Assembly (NCBI GenBank): GCA_003695085.1
Contig: RFIV01000271.1
Coordinates: 1-7,249, forward strand
DNA: 7,249 nucleotides
Reading direction: 5' to 3'
From: Gammaproteobacteria bacterium
GTDB lineage: Bacteria; Pseudomonadota; Gammaproteobacteria; Pseudomonadales; Oleiphilaceae
The notes under the pieces are model-generated. The model searched no databases. It saw only the letters and a program-made list of their open reading frames with translations, and was not told where the DNA came from. Below are positions 4,908 to 7,249 of the stretch, piece after piece (within the stretch, counting starts at the first letter, position 1; each line of letters opens with the position of its first letter). Both the position numbers and the translations under genes were made by a program.

Positions 4908-6854
4908 ATGCGCAAACCCAAAACCTATTACGAGTTCCCGCGCAGCCGACCGCAGACACCGCTGCTGGACCGAATCGACAGCCCGGCACAGTTACGTCTG
5001 CTGGATCAGTGGGAGCTGGTGCAGCTGGCGGATGAACTGAGAGCCTTCCTGCTCTGGAGTGTCAGCCAGACCGGCGGCCACTTCGGGGCCGGACTGGGCG
5101 TCGTGGAACTGACCATCGCCCTGCACTACGCACTGAACACTCCTGATGACCGCCTGGTCTGGGATGTGGGGCATCAGGCCTATCCCCACAAGATCCTGAC
5201 AGGACGACGGGAACGCATGCTGACCATGCGCAAGAAGGACGGTCTGACAGCCTTTCCCAAACGGGGGGAAAGCGAGTACGACACCTTTGGCGTCGGTCAC
5301 AGCAGCACGTCCATTTCGGCTGCACTCGGCATGGCACTCGCCGCACGCAGCAAGGGCGAAAAACGCAAGGCCGTGGCCGTCATTGGCGATGGTGCGCTGA
5401 CCGCTGGCATGGCCTTCGAGGCACTGAATCATGCCGGCGATACCCGTGCCGATCTGCTGGTGGTGCTGAATGACAATGACATGTCCATCTCGGAAAACGT
5501 GGGCAGCCTGTCCAACTATCTCTCGCGCGTGCTGGCCAGCCGTACATTTCATTCCGTGCGCGACAGCGGCAAGAAAGTGCTGGAAGGTGCTCCGGCCCCC
5601 TTGCGCGAATGGGTCAAGCGCACCGAGGAGCACGTCAAGGGCATGATTGCGCCCGGAACGCTCTTTGAAGAGCTGGGCTTTTACTATGTGGGCCCGATTG
5701 ACGGGCACGACCTGCCGCTGCTGGTTGACACCCTTCAAAACCTGATGGAGCGCGAAGGCCCCCAGTTTCTGCACGTCGTCACCCAGAAGGGCAAGGGTTT
5801 TGCGCCTGCCGAGCGCGATCCGATTGGCTATCACGCTATCAACAAGATCGAGCCGGAGCCTCCGGCACGCCCGCTGGAAAAGCGTCCGCGCCCCAAGTAC
5901 TCCAATGTATTCGGGCAGTGGCTCTGTGACGCGGCAGAACAGGATCCCGCACTGCACGCCATCACACCCGCGATGTGTGAAGGCTCCGATCTGGTCGATT
6001 TTTCAAAGCGCTTTCCGGATCGCTATCATGATGTGGCCATTGCGGAGCAGCATGCCGTTACCCTGGCTGCAGGGCTGGCCTGCGAGGGGCTCAAGCCCGT
6101 CGTGGCAATCTACTCCACCTTTCTGCAGCGTGCATACGACCAGCTCATCCATGATGTTGCCCTGCAGAATCTCGACGTCCTGTTTGCCATTGATCGCGCC
6201 GGGCTGGTCGGAGAAGACGGCCCCACGCACGCCGGCAGCTTTGATCTGAGTTTCCTGCGCTGTATTCCGAACATGGTCATCATGGCACCGGCCGATGAGA
6301 ACGAGTGTCGGCAGATGCTCCACACCGGTTACCTGCATGAGGGCCCTGCCGCCGTGCGCTACCCTCGGGGCACCGGTCCGGGTGCAAGTATAGATCCTGC
6401 CCTGACCACCTTGCCCATCGGCAAGGCAGAACGGCTGAGACAAGGAAACACGGTCGCGTTGCTGGCCTTCGGCAGCATGGTGTCCCCGGCCCGGGCTGTG
6501 GCTGAAGAGCTGAATGCCACACTGGTCAACATGCGCTTCATCAAGCCGCTGGATACAGCCTGCATCCGTGAGCTGGCCGAGAGCCACGAGCTGTTGGTCA
6601 CCATTGAAGAGAATGTAGTCGCGGGTGGCGCGGGTTCTGGTGTGCTCGAATACCTGCAGAGCGAAGGCATCTCCGTCCCGGTACTGACACTGGGGCTTCC
6701 GGATGTGTTTCAGGAGCATGGCAAGCCCGCCGAACTCCTGCGCGAAGCAGGCCTGGATGCTGAAGGCATTATCAAGAGCATCCGCCGCTACCACGCACGC
6801 ATCACAGAAAGCCGCGACAGCGCCGCCTCGAACGAAAAAAGCCCGGCTGCCTGA
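4908..6854 (+). CDS. dxs: 1-deoxy-D-xylulose-5-phosphate synthase
   Basis: A 648-residue thiamine-diphosphate enzyme (E. coli Dxs is 620). It condenses pyruvate with glyceraldehyde 3-phosphate to DXP, the entry step of the MEP isoprenoid pathway and a precursor for thiamine and pyridoxal phosphate. The ThDP-binding N-terminal domain has TGGHFGAGLG (His58), WDVGHQAY (His89), GHSSTS (His131) and GDGALTAGMAFEALNHAG with Asp161, plus Asn190 for Mg2+. These lie 9 residues later than E. coli His49, His80, Asp152 and Asn181. The central transketolase-like domain carries the catalytic Glu380 in VAIAEQHAV and the block STFLQRAYDQ. The C-terminal domain includes RYPRGTGPG, FGSMVSPA and EENVVAGGAGSGV. 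Start 4908 is the first ATG giving the family N-terminus (KTYYEFPRSRP). The ribosome site is weak. The ribA terminator overlaps the last codons. Confidence 0.98.
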   Translation: MRKPKTYYEFPRSRPQTPLLDRIDSPAQLRLLDQWELVQLADELRAFLLWSVSQTGGHFGAGLGVVELTIALHYALNTPDDRLVWDVGHQAYPHKILTGRRERMLTMRKKDGLTAFPKRGESEYDTFGVGHSSTSISAALGMALAARSKGEKRKAVAVIGDGALTAGMAFEALNHAGDTRADLLVVLNDNDMSISENVGSLSNYLSRVLASRTFHSVRDSGKKVLEGAPAPLREWVKRTEEHVKGMIAPGTLFEELGFYYVGPIDGHDLPLLVDTLQNLMEREGPQFLHVVTQKGKGFAPAERDPIGYHAINKIEPEPPARPLEKRPRPKYSNVFGQWLCDAAEQDPALHAITPAMCEGSDLVDFSKRFPDRYHDVAIAEQHAVTLAAGLACEGLKPVVAIYSTFLQRAYDQLIHDVALQNLDVLFAIDRAGLVGEDGPTHAGSFDLSFLRCIPNMVIMAPADENECRQMLHTGYLHEGPAAVRYPRGTGPGASIDPALTTLPIGKAERLRQGNTVALLAFGSMVSPARAVAEELNATLVNMRFIKPLDTACIRELAESHELLVTIEENVVAGGAGSGVLEYLQSEGISVPVLTLGLPDVFQEHGKPAELLREAGLDAEGIIKSIRRYHARITESRDSAASNEKSPAA

Positions 6855-6861
6855 GCCGGGC
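6835..6861 (-). terminator. Intrinsic terminator of ribA, embedded in the dxs 3' end
   Basis: Read on the bottom strand, GCCCGGCT, a 5-nt loop and AGCCGGGC form a perfect GC-rich 8-bp stem, followed at once by TTTTTT (bottom strand of 6835-6840). This is a textbook Rho-independent terminator about 60 bp past the ribA stop. On the top strand the hairpin is followed by CCTGTCAGC with no T-run, so it should not stop dxs transcripts efficiently. The dxs stop codon (6852-6854) lies within the loop and first stem base. Confidence 0.85.
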
Positions 6862-6920
6862 CCTGTCAGCGCCTCAACGCCACCTTGGCTGCTACCCCGC
6901 CGGGTGGCCGATCACAATGC

Positions 6921-7249
6921 TTACAACACCTCGTCGTCCTGATGCGTTGCCAGCCAATGGCCCAGCTTGCCCGCCTTGGTTGCCAGATAGTGTGCGTTGT
7001 GCGGATTCCGGCCGACTTCCAGGGGCACCCGCTCTGCCACCTCGACGCCCATGCCCTCCAGGGCCTTGACCTTGCGTGGATTATTCGTCATGAGCCGGAT
7101 TGAGGTCACCCCAAGATGGGCCAGCATGGGTTCACACATGCTGTAATCACGCAAGTCGGCAGCGAAACCGAGCTTCTCGTTGGCCTCGACGGTATCCGCC
7201 CCCTCATCCTGAAAGGCATAGGCCCGGATCTTGTTGAGCAGGCCAATAC
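6921..7249 (-). CDS. ribA: GTP cyclohydrolase II (3' part, cut by window edge)
   Basis: The last 108 residues of RibA are visible; the start and the zinc-binding cysteines lie beyond the right edge. RibA opens the imidazole ring of GTP, the first committed step of riboflavin synthesis. The visible segment begins IGLLNKIRAYAFQDEGADT and continues VEANEKLGFAADLRDY, then RLMTNNPRKVKALEGMGVEV, ERVPLEVGRNPHNAHYLATKAGKLGH. This follows E. coli RibA through its GTP-binding/catalytic core, including the TNNPxK lysine. A tail ending HQDDEVL goes slightly beyond the E. coli end. It is more likely stand-alone RibA than a RibBA fusion, but the upstream part that would show a RibB domain is not in the window. 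It converges with dxs across 66 bp that contain no gene. Confidence 0.95.
   Translation of the reverse strand, partial: IGLLNKIRAYAFQDEGADTVEANEKLGFAADLRDYSMCEPMLAHLGVTSIRLMTNNPRKVKALEGMGVEVAERVPLEVGRNPHNAHYLATKAGKLGHWLATHQDDEVL

Noticed and set aside
4992..5957. 321-residue minus-strand open frame opposite dxs (and a similar one at 6003-6794)
   Set aside because: Both are mirror frames of conserved dxs coding sequence, with no family features.
6893..6904. Small ACCC-CGCC-GGGT hairpin downstream of dxs as a dxs terminator
   Set aside because: A 4-bp stem with no T-tract; not a convincing Rho-independent terminator.

Overview
The window is a chromosomal housekeeping segment of a gammaproteobacterium. 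It holds nine protein genes, two of them cut by the window edges, and no RNA genes, insertion sequences, phage genes or CRISPR arrays that I can see. The gene order (stator genes pomA-pomB diverging from xseB-ispA-dxs, with ribA beyond) and the very Vibrio-like PomA and PomB point to Gammaproteobacteria. The DNA is GC-rich by eye, which fits marine or halophilic groups of the Pseudomonadales/Oceanospirillales type better than Vibrio itself. I cannot name the genus from sequence alone.

Left part (1-1243): the 5' half of a TauE/SafE-family membrane protein gene (minus strand) diverges from a gene for an NRDE/TANGO2-family protein (plus strand). They share a 66-bp gap with a consensus -10 box. 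The NRDE gene runs 67 bp tail-to-tail into the next minus-strand gene.

Middle left (1177-3528, minus strand): a compact operon pomA-pomB-PilZ gene. PomA and PomB form a sodium-type flagellar stator. The PilZ protein begins 18 bp after pomB and is plausibly a c-di-GMP-responsive factor acting on that stator or on motility.

Middle gap (3529-3707): 179 bp between pomA and xseB. It holds a good sigma-70 promoter for xseB, an 18-bp dyad made of two opposed TTGACC boxes, and a short xseB leader hairpin that encloses the Shine-Dalgarno sequence.

Right part (3708-6854, plus strand): xseB (exonuclease VII small subunit), ispA (farnesyl diphosphate synthase) and dxs (DXP synthase) in tandem. xseB and ispA overlap. 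dxs has its own perfect -10 box 62 bp downstream of ispA. ispA and dxs supply two steps of isoprenoid synthesis; dxs makes DXP, also a precursor of thiamine and pyridoxal phosphate.

Right edge (6921-7249, minus strand): the 3' part of ribA (GTP cyclohydrolase II, riboflavin pathway) converges on dxs. Its likely terminator lies inside the last codons of dxs.

Nothing here looks like an undescribed multi-gene system. The most unusual details are an SSB-like acidic tip (DDDLPF at the very C-terminus) on XseB, the symmetrical pomA/xseB promoter region, and a PilZ protein in the stator operon whose second c-di-GMP motif has Ser in place of Asp/Asn.
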